From NCBI RefSeq assembly GCF_000834015.1, contig NZ_JXQI01000011.1, positions 1 to 64,000 on the forward strand: a stretch of DNA of 64,000 nt, given 5' to 3'. Source of the DNA: Prevotella pectinovora (GTDB lineage: Bacteria > Bacteroidota > Bacteroidia > Bacteroidales > Bacteroidaceae). The translations under genes were made by a program, and so were the position numbers. The notes beneath the pieces were generated by a model, which was given only the letters and a program-made list of their open reading frames with translations, was not told the origin of the DNA and searched no databases. This document shows, piece by piece, positions 15,686-24,397 of this stretch (positions are counted from its first letter, which is position 1; every line of letters starts with the position of its first letter).

Positions 15686-16833
15686 TCGGTTACGGCAAGG
15701 CTGTTTCTTGCCGGGTTAGCATACATGGTGAGCATCCGTTCTCTCAGGAACGCCTCATCCTTGTTCGGAATGTCAATCCTGGCAATCTGTCCCTGCAGAT
15801 ATTTCTCAAACACGGCCTTGTCTTCAGCCGTATACCTGCCGGCATGCGCCTCATTTCCTTCGAGCATGTCGAGGGCGATGTAGTTCGACGGATACAGGCG
15901 GTAGTTCTTGAATATCTCCTTGTCGATATGTTCGGCAATGACGTCAAACACCTTCGTCTTCGGAATATCCGGCGACAGGTTGTCGAGGAACCCGTCGATA
16001 CACGGTGCGCAGTGGTAATGCACCTCTCCCTTGTATCCCATGATGCCGGTGCGCATGCTGTTCACGTCGTCGAGCGCCGTCTTCTTCCATCCCGGCACGT
16101 CGCGCCTGAGCTGGAACTCGGCAGCCTTCAGGAAGTCGCACGGGTCATATTCGTAGGATATGGCGAGCGGCACGATATGCAGCTGGCGCAGACGGTCAAC
16201 GGGGCTTCCCTCCCCTCCCATCGCCATCATCTTGAGGATGGACGGCTGTGTGCGGTCGTTGGAGTCTTTGGCTCTGCCTTCGCGCTGCGCAATCCAGATG
16301 TTGTCGTTCTTCTCGCCCACCACGTAGTGCATATACTCCGCCATCTTCTTGCTCGCCATGAGGAACTCCCTTGGCGAGAGCGAGCGCTGCACGATGAACG
16401 ACTTGTTGAGTCTTACGAGGTCTTTCACCCATGGCAGCGACAGCAGATTGTCGCCGATGGCAATCTCGCATGTGGTGTTGAAGCCAGCGTCATAGAGCAG
16501 CACGTCGAGGAGCGCCGAATCGAGCACGATGTCGCGATGGTTGCTCACAAAGGTGTAACGCTTCGTCACGTCCACCGCCTCCACATTCATGTCGAACCCC
16601 TTGCTTGCCTTTGCCATAAGGTCTTTCAGAAAACCATAGCAGAAAGCGAGCTGGAACTCCAGGTTCGTCTTGCATGCCATCATCTTTGTCTTTACCGCCT
16701 CCAGTGGCACTCCTGGATAAAGATATCCGAGCACCTGTTGGAACTGTGCGTCCGAGAGCAGGCGTTCAAAGGCTGCAGGCAGCTCTTCGGGGTCGAAAGG
16801 ACGTATATCGTCGTAAATGGATGGAGTCTTCAT
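15682..16833 (-). CDS. PlsC-like acyltransferase family protein
   Basis: 383 residues. The catalytic-type block SNHRDIVLDS (about 96-105) resembles the NHxxxxD acyltransferase motif, and IAQREGRAKDSNDRTQ (about 182-197) corresponds to the second substrate-binding motif. An N-terminal extension of roughly 90 residues precedes the domain. Probably transfers an acyl chain to a glycerol phosphate or other lipid precursor at the inner membrane; the acceptor is unknown. Sits 24 bp downstream of ddl in the same operon. Confidence 0.78.
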   Translation of the reverse strand: MKTPSIYDDIRPFDPEELPAAFERLLSDAQFQQVLGYLYPGVPLEAVKTKMMACKTNLEFQLAFCYGFLKDLMAKASKGFDMNVEAVDVTKRYTFVSNHRDIVLDSALLDVLLYDAGFNTTCEIAIGDNLLSLPWVKDLVRLNKSFIVQRSLSPREFLMASKKMAEYMHYVVGEKNDNIWIAQREGRAKDSNDRTQPSILKMMAMGGEGSPVDRLRQLHIVPLAISYEYDPCDFLKAAEFQLRRDVPGWKKTALDDVNSMRTGIMGYKGEVHYHCAPCIDGFLDNLSPDIPKTKVFDVIAEHIDKEIFKNYRLYPSNYIALDMLEGNEAHAGRYTAEDKAVFEKYLQGQIARIDIPNKDEAFLRERMLTMYANPARNSLAVTD

Positions 16834-16857
16834 AATGAATAGTATTATGTATTATCG

Positions 16858-17874
16858 TTATCTGAACTGGTTCTCCACGATGTCCGTCAGCACATCCGTC
16901 ATGTTCAGTCCGGCTGCCTTCACCTGCTGTGGTATGAAGCTGGTGGCGGTCATTCCCGGTGTGGTGTTTATCTCTATCATGTTCACCTTGTCCACCTCTT
17001 CGCCGTTGCTTCCCACTCCACGGCTGATGATATAGTCGATGCGGATAATACCGTTGCAGTGCAGGATATCATAGATCCGGCTCGTTATCTCCTTCACGCG
17101 TGCCGTGGTCTCCTCACTGAGGCGTGCCGGTGTTATCTCCGTCACCTTGCCGTTGTATTTGGCGTCATAGTCGAAGAACTCGTTCTGTGTCACCACCTCG
17201 GTAGCCGGGAACACCACGCTCTTCTCGCGTGTCTTGTAGCAGCCGATGGAGATTTCCGTTCCTTCGATGAATTTCTCCACCATCACGTCGTCGCTCTCCA
17301 TTATTGCCTTGCGGATGGCAGGGGCGAGCTGGTCTTTGTTCTTCACCTTCGACACACCGAAGCTGCTGCCGTCGGCTGCCGGCTTCACGAAGCATGGCAT
17401 ACCGATCTTCTCCTCTATCTCATCGTCGGAAACGAGAGTCTCGTAGCCTTTGCGGATGAGCAGGCTGTCGGCAACGCTCACTCCATAGCCGCGCAGATAC
17501 TGGTTGAGCACGAACTTGTCGAAGGTCATTGCCTCTACGAGCACTCCGCTTGTGGAATAAGGCAGATGGATGAGTTCGAAATATCCTTGCAGGATACCGT
17601 TCTCGCCCGGTGTGCCGTGGATGGTGATGTAGGCATAGTCGAACTGCACGAACTTTCCGTTGTCCATAAACGAGAAGTCGTTGCGGTCGATGGGTGCCCA
17701 TGTGCCGTCGGCGAGTTCCACGCGCCAGTTGTAGCCTTTCATCTCAACGATATATACATCGTAGCGCTCCTTGTCGAAGAAAGAATAGAGTCCCTGTGCC
17801 GAGCGCATTGACACGTCATGCTCTGATGAGTCGCCACCACAGACGATGGCTATCGTACGTTTAAGATTTTTCAT
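16858..17874 (-). CDS. ddl: D-alanine--D-alanine ligase
   Basis: 338 residues. ATP-grasp enzyme joining two D-Ala for the peptidoglycan stem peptide, cytoplasmic. N-terminal IAIVCGGDSSEHDVS; central ATP-binding CFVKPAADGSSFGVSKV; C-terminal metal/phosphate ligands MIEINTTPGMTATSFIPQ. Part of the minus-strand PASTA-rluD-ddl-acyltransferase operon; the other wall-precursor gene here, murF, is at 24.4 kb in a separate unit. Confidence 0.95.
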   Translation of the reverse strand: MKNLKRTIAIVCGGDSSEHDVSMRSAQGLYSFFDKERYDVYIVEMKGYNWRVELADGTWAPIDRNDFSFMDNGKFVQFDYAYITIHGTPGENGILQGYFELIHLPYSTSGVLVEAMTFDKFVLNQYLRGYGVSVADSLLIRKGYETLVSDDEIEEKIGMPCFVKPAADGSSFGVSKVKNKDQLAPAIRKAIMESDDVMVEKFIEGTEISIGCYKTREKSVVFPATEVVTQNEFFDYDAKYNGKVTEITPARLSEETTARVKEITSRIYDILHCNGIIRIDYIISRGVGSNGEEVDKVNMIEINTTPGMTATSFIPQQVKAAGLNMTDVLTDIVENQFR

Positions 17875-17917
17875 AATGATGAATATTTTAATGTTGTTAT
17901 TTTCCGTTTTATTGTTT

Positions 17918-18976
17918 TCATTCTCTCACCGGCACCCTCTTCTGCCATTTCTCTATCAGCATCTGCATGTCGTCGGGCAGCTCTGACGTGAAGTCCATCT
18001 GCTGTCCCGTCTTGGGATGCACGAAGCCGAGTGTCTTGGCATGCAGGGCCTGACGTGGACATATCTTGAAGCAGTTGCGCACGAACTGCTGGTATGTGCC
18101 GCAGCGCTCGCCTCTCAATATCTCGTTGCCGCCGTATCTCTCGTCGCTGAAGAGCGGATGGCCGATATGCTTCATGTGTGCCCTTATCTGATGCGTGCGC
18201 CCCGTTTCGAGGATACACTCCACGAGGGTGACGTAGCCGAAGCGCTGCAACACCCTGTAGTGGGTCACCGCCGGCTTGCCGATTTCGGAGCCGGGAGGGA
18301 ACACTGCCATGCGCAGACGGTCTTTGGGGTCGCGGCCGATGTTTCCTTCTATGCGTCCGTCGTCCTCCACGAAGTTGCCCCACACCAGGGCGTTGTAGCT
18401 GCGGTGGGTGGTCTTGTTGAAGAACTGCACTCCGAGCTTTGTCTTGGCGAGTGGCGTCTTTGCCACCACGAGCAGTCCGCTGGTGTCTTTGTCTATCCTG
18501 TGCACGAGTCCCACTTCGGGGTCGTTGGGGTCGTAGCCGGGCACATCCCTGAGGTGCCACGCCACGGCGTTGACGAGTGTGCCGTGATAATTGCCGCATC
18601 CGGGATGCACCACCATTCCGGCGGGTTTGTTTATAACCATCAGCTCGGAGTCTTCATACACCACGTTGAGCGGTATCTCCTCCGGCTCTATGCTGCTGTC
18701 GTATTGCGGACGGTCGAGCATCAGCGTGATGACATCGCCCGGGCGCACCTTGTAGTTGCTCTTCACCGGCTTTTCGTTCACATGCACGAAACCGGCGTCT
18801 GCCGCCTTCTGTATCCTGTTGCGGCTTGTATGCTGCAGGTGTTCGCACATGAACTTGTCGATGCGCAGCGGCACCTGTCCTTTGTCCACTACCAACCGCT
18901 GGTGTTCGTAGAGCTGTCCGTTCTCGTCGTCGGTCAGTTCTTCCTCGGTTGCCGGTATCATGGAGTCTTCTATCAT
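17918..18976 (-). CDS. rluD: RluA-family 23S rRNA pseudouridine synthase (RluD-like)
   Basis: 352 residues. S4 RNA-binding domain at about 35-95 (LRIDKFMCEHLQHTSRNRIQ, VHVNEKPVKSNYKVRPGD) followed by the catalytic domain with HRIDKDTSGL at 159-168; Asp162 is the expected nucleophile. The S4 domain and size fit RluD, which acts on helix 69 of 23S rRNA, but RluC/RluA-type specificity cannot be excluded. An acidic N-terminal tail of about 25 residues is a Bacteroidales-type addition. Confidence 0.88.
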   Translation of the reverse strand: MIEDSMIPATEEELTDDENGQLYEHQRLVVDKGQVPLRIDKFMCEHLQHTSRNRIQKAADAGFVHVNEKPVKSNYKVRPGDVITLMLDRPQYDSSIEPEEIPLNVVYEDSELMVINKPAGMVVHPGCGNYHGTLVNAVAWHLRDVPGYDPNDPEVGLVHRIDKDTSGLLVVAKTPLAKTKLGVQFFNKTTHRSYNALVWGNFVEDDGRIEGNIGRDPKDRLRMAVFPPGSEIGKPAVTHYRVLQRFGYVTLVECILETGRTHQIRAHMKHIGHPLFSDERYGGNEILRGERCGTYQQFVRNCFKICPRQALHAKTLGFVHPKTGQQMDFTSELPDDMQMLIEKWQKRVPVRE

Positions 18977-19069
18977 TGTCTGTATTCCGTCGTTTTGTTG
19001 TCATTGTGCCAGTGCCGCTGTCGGCGCCCGGCTTGTCTTCTCGCTGTAGGGATTACGGTCTGCCGTTTT

Positions 19070-19765
19070 TTATTCCGGACCATTCACCACCTCGAAGTCG
19101 TCGTGGCCTCCCTCTCCTTCTATCACGCCGCCGTCGGTATGGGTTGCCGTAGAGTCGCCGTCGTTAGGCATATATTCAGGATCGGTGTATATTATGTCGT
19201 CGTTCATGTTCATCACACCGTCGCCCACCTGTATCGTCAGCACGTCTTCGATAGACACTTTCTGTCCGTTTCTCAGGTTCTGTCCGTGACACACCACTCC
19301 ATACACCCAGTCTTTCTCTCCCGACACATACTGTGGCGGTCCAACCTTGAACCCCATGGCTATCAGGTTTGCCCTTGCCTCTCTGTAGGAGTTGTTGTCG
19401 ATGATGTCTGGGAGCGTGAGCATCGGCGAGTGTGCGGAGTTTATCACCACATACACCACTCTGCCTCTCTTCACCTTCGACCCGGGTGCGAGCATCTGGT
19501 CGAGCACGCAGTCGGGCGGCAGCGTCTTCACATATCCCGTGTCCACCACCTGTATGTCGAGGCCCCTGTTGGAGAGCAGCTGTTCGGCATCGCTGAACAC
19601 CTTGTGTTTCACATTCGGCACCACTATCTCCTCACCGTGATGAGTGTATAGGTCGAGTCCGAACTTAACGCCGAGGCAAAGCAGCACCACAACGATAAGC
19701 ATAGCTCCGATGTTTGCCCAGAACTTGCCGCTCATCAACTTTCTGAAGAATTCGTTTGCCGTCAT
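19070..19765 (-). CDS. PASTA-domain membrane protein
   Basis: 231 residues. Short cytoplasmic N-terminus, one membrane helix (about 17-40), then two to three PASTA modules from about residue 45 to 185 (VVPNVKHKVFSDAEQLLSNR; LPDIIDNNSYREARANLIAM; VSIEDVLTIQVGDG) and an acidic Asp/Gly-rich tail. PASTA domains bind peptidoglycan or penicillin-binding protein partners; no kinase domain is attached. First gene of the operon with rluD and ddl. A shorter predicted start is not obvious; MTANEFFRKL fits the family. Confidence 0.87.
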   Translation of the reverse strand: MTANEFFRKLMSGKFWANIGAMLIVVVLLCLGVKFGLDLYTHHGEEIVVPNVKHKVFSDAEQLLSNRGLDIQVVDTGYVKTLPPDCVLDQMLAPGSKVKRGRVVYVVINSAHSPMLTLPDIIDNNSYREARANLIAMGFKVGPPQYVSGEKDWVYGVVCHGQNLRNGQKVSIEDVLTIQVGDGVMNMNDDIIYTDPEYMPNDGDSTATHTDGGVIEGEGGHDDFEVVNGPE

Positions 19766-19802
19766 TTAATAATTATCTGTCTTGTTTTTACCTTTATATT
19801 GG

Positions 19803-19810
19803 CAAAGATA
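19803..19810 (-). promoter_or_regulatory. promoter of the PASTA-rluD-ddl-folP-cdaA operon
   Basis: Minus strand TATCTTTG about 38 bp upstream of the PASTA-gene start codon. No other good -7 element is apparent until cdaA, consistent with one long transcript. Confidence 0.6.
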
Positions 19811-19854
19811 GTGAAAACGAAGACAATACCAAAATAAAATCTTTTATTTTTTAT

Positions 19855-20038
19855 CCCAAATCGGTCATTAGGGCTTGCTTGGATTTTGATTTTTTAGAAG
19901 GATGGATTTTGTTTGGCTTTTAATGAGTAATAGCGGGCTATTGCGAATTAAAAACAGGCATTAGACACCTCATAAAAAACAAAAGACTGCAAGCAGTCAT
20001 AAAATACTACCATTGAACGGCCTGATGACCGAGTTGGG
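19855..20038. repeat. MITE-like element, full copy 1
   Basis: 184 bp bounded by terminal inverted repeats: left CCCAAATCGGTCATTAGGGC, right (reverse complement) CCCAACTCGGTCATCAGGCC. No coding capacity. The interior includes TTTTAATGAG, AATAGCGGGCTATTGCGAAT and AAAAGACTGCAAGCAGT, shared with the copy at 39309-39491. Confidence 0.75.
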
Positions 20039-20107
20039 TTTATTGCTGTCGGCAAAACTCCAAAGGTCATAAAACTTCTGCCCGAAACTTCGTAAAACAG
20101 AGCTTAG

Positions 20108-20482
20108 GCGATGTCTTTTCGAAAGTAATATGAGTGAAAGTCGTCAATATCGCTGATTCTTAGTAAAATCAAGAATTGCGAAAAAAACTGTCAGACCATC
20201 TGGTTTTTCACTGTAATGTTCTGGCAAACAGAGAGTTGACTGTCTGGCGATTGTCAGCCAATTGTCTGGATGGTTTTTGCTGGCGAAAGGAATTGTCAGA
20301 TGTGAGGAATTCAGACGATGGGAATTGGATGCGTTGGCAGAATCCCGAAAACAGGAATATGGGTGTTACAATATTAACTTATTGGGCAGACGTCTGACAG
20401 CAAATCTGCCCAACAGGGGCAAGCACGTTACCCATGATGGGCAAGCACGTTGCCCCACTTGGGCAAGCAGCGTGCCCAATTT
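20108..20482. repeat. GGGCA hairpin repeat, long form, copy B (inverted)
   Basis: Reverse-complement counterpart of 3081-3505: it starts with the eroded conserved block, shares ATATCGCTGATTCTTAG and the CTGTCAGA/TCTGG words, and finishes with the GGGCAAGCACGTTGCCC-type hairpins. About 375 bp. It abuts a truncated MITE-like end. Confidence 0.8.
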
Positions 20483-20485
20483 TAA

Positions 20486-20552
20486 CCCAAATCGGTCGTT
20501 AGGGCTTGCTTGGATTTTGATTTTTAGAAGAGTGGATTTTGGTTGGCTTTTA
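20486..20552 (+). repeat. truncated left end of the MITE-like element
   Basis: CCCAAATCGGTCGTTAGGGC followed by GCTTGCTTGGATTTTGATTT and the AGAAGAGTGGATTT...GGCTTTTAA segment, then it stops; same half-length as the remnant at 6149-6220. Confidence 0.7.
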
Positions 20553-20594
20553 ACCCAACGATTCTGCTTCTTTTCTTAGTTGCCAAAGAAAACA

Positions 20595-20633
20595 GGTGGT
20601 TGCCCCATGAACATCATTCACAGAGCAACCGCC
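20595..20633 (-). terminator. terminator of the 930-residue surface protein gene
   Basis: Arms GGTGGTTGC (20595-20603) and GCAACCGCC (20625-20633, one wobble pair). In the minus direction it is followed by TGTTTTC. Counterpart of the hairpin at 5667-5704. A small 6-bp hairpin CGGCGT/ACGCCG (20654-20669) lies between it and the stop codon. Confidence 0.7.
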
Positions 20634-20679
20634 TTTCACTTATTTCGTCATGTCGGCGTGGCTACGCCGATTTGTTACT

Positions 20680-23472
20680 TTATTTCGCTACCTTCTTGCC
20701 GTTGTGGATGAAGATGCCCTTCTGAGGAGCAGCCACACGAACGCCCTGCAGAGTATACCATGCGGCATCGTCGGCAGCGGCAGCATCAACGCCACTGATA
20801 GAGAGAGTCAGCTTGTAGGTCTCCTCGGCAGCCTTAAGGTCTTCGAGAGCCTTCTCCACATCTTCGAGAGTAGCGTCAGCGTTGTCGCAAACGCCCTGCG
20901 CCTTGTCGATGGCAGTCTTGAGAGCATTGGCATCAGCGTCGGCCTCAGTGTCCTTGCCCTCTATCAGAGCATTGGCTTTCTGAATCTCGGCAGCCAGTTC
21001 CGCTCTTGCCACACTCATGGCGTATGCCTCCTCGGCAGCCTTCAGCTTCTCGATGGCAGCGTTAACCTCAGCCTTTGTCTCGGCAGAATCGTAAACGCCC
21101 TGAGCCTCGTCGATGGCAGCCTTGAGAGCCTTTGCATCCTCGTTGTTCTCCACATCGGCATCACCGAGCAGAGCGGTAGCCTTAGCTATTTCCTCAGCCA
21201 GGAGAGCCTTCTCGGCAGTGATGTCCTCCGGCACGTATTCCACGAGCCAGCGAGAGTCGCCGATCTGGAATTTAGCCTGCTGCGAAGAGGCAGCCACGGT
21301 GAAGTCACCGTTTGCCGCATCAGCGAAACCTGGGTCTGTGTTGTGTGATGTGGCGGTCTGGTCAGAACCCTGCTTTGTCTCGTCGGTCCAGCCGGTCTGC
21401 TCAGCGCCGGCATTGATATATGTGTTGTTCTCATAAACCACGGTAGGATTGTTGGAGTTCTGTCCTCCGAGCCATCCGCGCACCTCATTGCCGTCCTGTG
21501 TACAGTTGGCAATGATGGAGTTCTTGAGAGTCAGAACGAGAGACTTCTGTCCCTTGCCCTGGAAGTTGTTGAACAGCTTGCCTACAGCCACCTGATAGAG
21601 AGTGGAGTTTGTGATAGAAGTAGCCTGCTTGTATTCCACCTGGTCACCGTCGAGGTCTCTCACTCGGCCGGCGGTCTTGATAAGCTGTCCTGTGTGTCCC
21701 GCTTTAGACCAGAGAGTGGAGTTGCTGATGCTGAGAGAAGCAGGATAGCCCTTAAAGTCGAACACGTTGGCAGAGCCCACGAGTTCCACATTGGCATTCT
21801 CTACCACTACCTCACCGACGTAAGACTTCTGTGCATCGTTGAGCAGAGATGTAGAGAGCGAACTGATCTTTACGTTCTTTACAGCCACGATGTCAACGCC
21901 CTTGTAGCCGGCGTTCACCGTTCCGTCCTGATTGAAAGCCGGCTGGCTGCCGCCTTCTATCTTCACGAGAGGTTCTGTGAGAGCGCTGGCGTCGATTGTG
22001 GCAGGAGCCGTGGCATCGCCGAGAATCTGGACAGAAGCCGGTGAAGAGATAGCCTTGCTCACGGTATATGCACCGTTGGCAGCGAGGTTAAGAGTCACGC
22101 TGCCCACCTTGTCGCCGGCAGCCGTCACAGCCTCTGTCTCCTCTGCCACCACTGCGGCGAGGTCTTTTCCTGTTTCCACATCCTTGTTAATCTGAATCCA
22201 TCTGGCATTGCGGGTGATGGATACAGGCTGGAACTGGGCATTGTCGTTGTAGCGGCTGATAACGCCGAGGATGTCGTATGTGGCATCGGCAACAGGTTCG
22301 TCGATGGTCAGACCGAACTGGTTGTAGCCGGCAACGGCAGCCTCATCCTTCTTGATTTCGAAATTCCTGCTGTCGGCAGCCGGTGCGGTATAGGTAACGC
22401 CCTTGAGCACAGCCACCTTGTTAGCGTTCTCCAGTGTAACGTCGGCTGGTGTCACCTCATCGTATGTCAGTTCGTCTTTCACTCCCTCAACGGCAGTGAG
22501 CGCAGTAGTAGGAACCACCTCGAAGAGACCCTTGTAGAAGGAAACCTTGCCCTGCCATCCGGCAGTGATATGCTGTCCCGGCTCGAAGGTGAAGCCTCCG
22601 GCAACGTCGTATGCGAAGGTAACACCGGTAGCGTCTTTCAGATAGAGATGCTTGGCTGTAGGAGCGGCTGTAACGACAGCCTCACCGCCAAACACGAATT
22701 CGGTGCCATCGGCAAGCTGTGTCAGTTCGGCGATGTTTGCCACCGTAGGGATGGCAACGAACTGCATTGTTGCCACTGCGCTTGCATCCTTTCCCTTATA
22801 TGCTATAGCCTTGACGGTTGCTGTGGCATCGAGAGAGAACGGAGCGGTATACTCCGTGCTTGCATCCGTAGGATCGGTTCCGTCGAGGGTGTAGTATATC
22901 TTGGAATCTGCTGTAGAGCATGCCAGGGTCACTGTGGTAGTGCCGATGAACGGTGTCGTTCCCTCGATGGTAGGAGTGGCTACCGAAGCGGCTGTTCCCT
23001 CAACGATTGTCAACTCAGTGATGTAGGCGCGCTTTCCGGCAGTAGCGATGGTGATGGAATTCACCGTGGTGTTGCCATCCATCGTCACTGAGTATTCACT
23101 CACCTCGCCGGTCAATTCCGCAAATTCAGTACCAGCCACTTCCAGTGTCTTCTCGGTATTCTTATACCACATTGCCTTGAACTTGATTGCTGTAGGCTTT
23201 GCTGGAGCAGCGAGGTTGAGGGTCATGGATCCCGGCTTGGAACTTGCTCCGAGCTTGAGTCCTCTGCCCTTGCGGGCGAGGTAGACATTATTAGCATCGG
23301 TAATGCTTTTAAGATTTTCGGAACCAGATTTCACGATTTCTTCCATCGTTGTAATCTTCACCTGCGAATCATTGGTTCCAGTGCCTTCATTGAAGACAAT
23401 CACCTTGTCTGCCGACATTCCCATCACGAAGCATAACAGGAACGTCCAGATTAGTAAAAGTTTTTTGTTCAT
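20680..23472 (-). CDS. large secreted multidomain surface protein
   Basis: 930 residues. Signal peptide (LLLIWTFLLCFVMGMSA, cleavage about residue 20). Regions in order: 21-160 a beta-rich discoidin-like start; 164-235 a chitobiase-C-terminal-like module (STADSKIYYTLDGTDP); about 240-430 an OB-like beta segment (LKDATGVTFAYDV, VAVLKGVTYT); about 450-720 a parallel beta-helix-like region with repeated short strands (ISNSTLWS, ITNSTLYQ, LKNSIIANC); about 745-885 two tandem alpha-helical repeats of about 65 residues (AIDEAQGVYDSAETKAEVNA and its partner); and a C-terminal WYTLQGVRV...GIFIHNGKKVAK tail typical of Bacteroidales exported proteins. Ligand unknown; possibly binds or degrades pectin-like glycans. 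Expression probably driven from the 78-bp promoter repeats at 23522-23705. Confidence 0.8.
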   Translation of the reverse strand: MNKKLLLIWTFLLCFVMGMSADKVIVFNEGTGTNDSQVKITTMEEIVKSGSENLKSITDANNVYLARKGRGLKLGASSKPGSMTLNLAAPAKPTAIKFKAMWYKNTEKTLEVAGTEFAELTGEVSEYSVTMDGNTTVNSITIATAGKRAYITELTIVEGTAASVATPTIEGTTPFIGTTTVTLACSTADSKIYYTLDGTDPTDASTEYTAPFSLDATATVKAIAYKGKDASAVATMQFVAIPTVANIAELTQLADGTEFVFGGEAVVTAAPTAKHLYLKDATGVTFAYDVAGGFTFEPGQHITAGWQGKVSFYKGLFEVVPTTALTAVEGVKDELTYDEVTPADVTLENANKVAVLKGVTYTAPAADSRNFEIKKDEAAVAGYNQFGLTIDEPVADATYDILGVISRYNDNAQFQPVSITRNARWIQINKDVETGKDLAAVVAEETEAVTAAGDKVGSVTLNLAANGAYTVSKAISSPASVQILGDATAPATIDASALTEPLVKIEGGSQPAFNQDGTVNAGYKGVDIVAVKNVKISSLSTSLLNDAQKSYVGEVVVENANVELVGSANVFDFKGYPASLSISNSTLWSKAGHTGQLIKTAGRVRDLDGDQVEYKQATSITNSTLYQVAVGKLFNNFQGKGQKSLVLTLKNSIIANCTQDGNEVRGWLGGQNSNNPTVVYENNTYINAGAEQTGWTDETKQGSDQTATSHNTDPGFADAANGDFTVAASSQQAKFQIGDSRWLVEYVPEDITAEKALLAEEIAKATALLGDADVENNEDAKALKAAIDEAQGVYDSAETKAEVNAAIEKLKAAEEAYAMSVARAELAAEIQKANALIEGKDTEADADANALKTAIDKAQGVCDNADATLEDVEKALEDLKAAEETYKLTLSISGVDAAAADDAAWYTLQGVRVAAPQKGIFIHNGKKVAK

Positions 23473-23521
23473 AGAATTAAGTGTTTGAATTAAATTTTAA
23501 AGAGATCAGTTTTATCGTAAA

Positions 23522-23705
23522 GCCGAAGCTTAACTTTGGCAAAGTTAATGCAAGGCGAGAGGAGAACGAAATGAATCCATCATTCATTTCTTATCCCGAG
23601 CCGAAGCTTAACTTATGCAAAGTTAATGCAAGGCGAGAGGAGAACGAAATGAATCCATCATTCATTTCTTATCCCGAGCCGAAGCTTAACTTATGCAAAG
23701 TTAAT
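23522..23705. repeat. 78-bp tandem repeat carrying a -7 promoter element in each unit
   Basis: Units start at 23522, 23600 and 23678 (third truncated after 28 bp). Each has CAAAGTTA on the plus strand, i.e. a TAACTTTG -7 element pointing leftward at the surface protein gene, and the complete units contain the hairpin AAATGAAT/ATTCATTT. The first unit is palindromic here (TAACTTTGGCAAAGTTA), the others TAACTTATGCAAAGTTA. Because 78 is divisible by three, a plus-strand frame encodes a 26-residue repeat, judged a by-product. From 23706 to 24331 nothing recognised. Confidence 0.8.
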
Positions 23706-24331
23706 AAAAATCAAGACAGGTTGTTCCCTTTACATACAAATTCTTAGACGGGTATGTATAAAAAAACTTAGCCAACGCTTCACAGCGCCAGCCAAGCAAC
23801 TAATTAATAGACATATTTATAAAAAGGAACGTTATCTAAATTCATGTAAGCAAGATAAAGTCCGCATTGTCATTACTGTAGATGTGACAAGTTGACGAGG
23901 GGACAGGCTGATTGAATATGTCAGAAAGCGTTGTCGACGTTTGTAGAAACGTGAAAAACTATGTATCTATCCGCTCGCCTACTTGTCCACTACAGAACAT
24001 GATAAAAACTTTATCGCTGTAAAGATACCCAAAACTTCACAGCCCTTGCTTGTATTTCATTGATATAACGGCCATTTTCTATTTTTAATGCATGAGAAAG
24101 TCTTAAAAGGTATTAAAATTAGTACATATAAAACCGACATGTTTTTTATGGTTTTCTTCTGCAAAAGCATGCAATTGTTGTCTGCTGACGAGTTTTTTAA
24201 CCTCCGGTCATCAGACCGTCCTGTGTAATTATTCTATGACTAAATGTAATATCTTACAACTGCTTGCTGCATACAAAGCAAACTGCATCACGGAAGAAAA
24301 ACAAATAAAGTTGAAATTGCAATTCTTATCC

Positions 24332-24369
24332 TTGCGATTCTCTCCTCTCGATTTAAATAATTACCTTTG
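24332..24369 (+). promoter_or_regulatory. murF promoter
   Basis: TACCTTTG at 24362-24369, 28 bp upstream of the ATG at 24398; candidate TTG at 24332-24334 (spacing a little long). This position excludes the upstream in-frame ATG at 24236 as start. Confidence 0.6.
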
Positions 24370-24397
24370 CAGATGTCTAAACAAACGATATAAAGTC

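Noticed and set aside
16858..17874. Vancomycin-resistance-type D-Ala-D-Lac ligase
   Set aside because: Context and sequence look like a housekeeping Ddl; no vanH or vanX genes are adjacent.
18017..19651. A 544-codon open frame on the plus strand across rluD and the PASTA gene
   Set aside because: It is antisense to two clearly conserved genes, has no promoter and no recognisable motifs; similar long antisense frames occur over other GC-rich genes.
23481..23747. 88-codon frame with a 26-residue repeat
   Set aside because: The periodicity follows from the 78-bp promoter repeat being divisible by three; no ribosome site or conservation argues for a protein.
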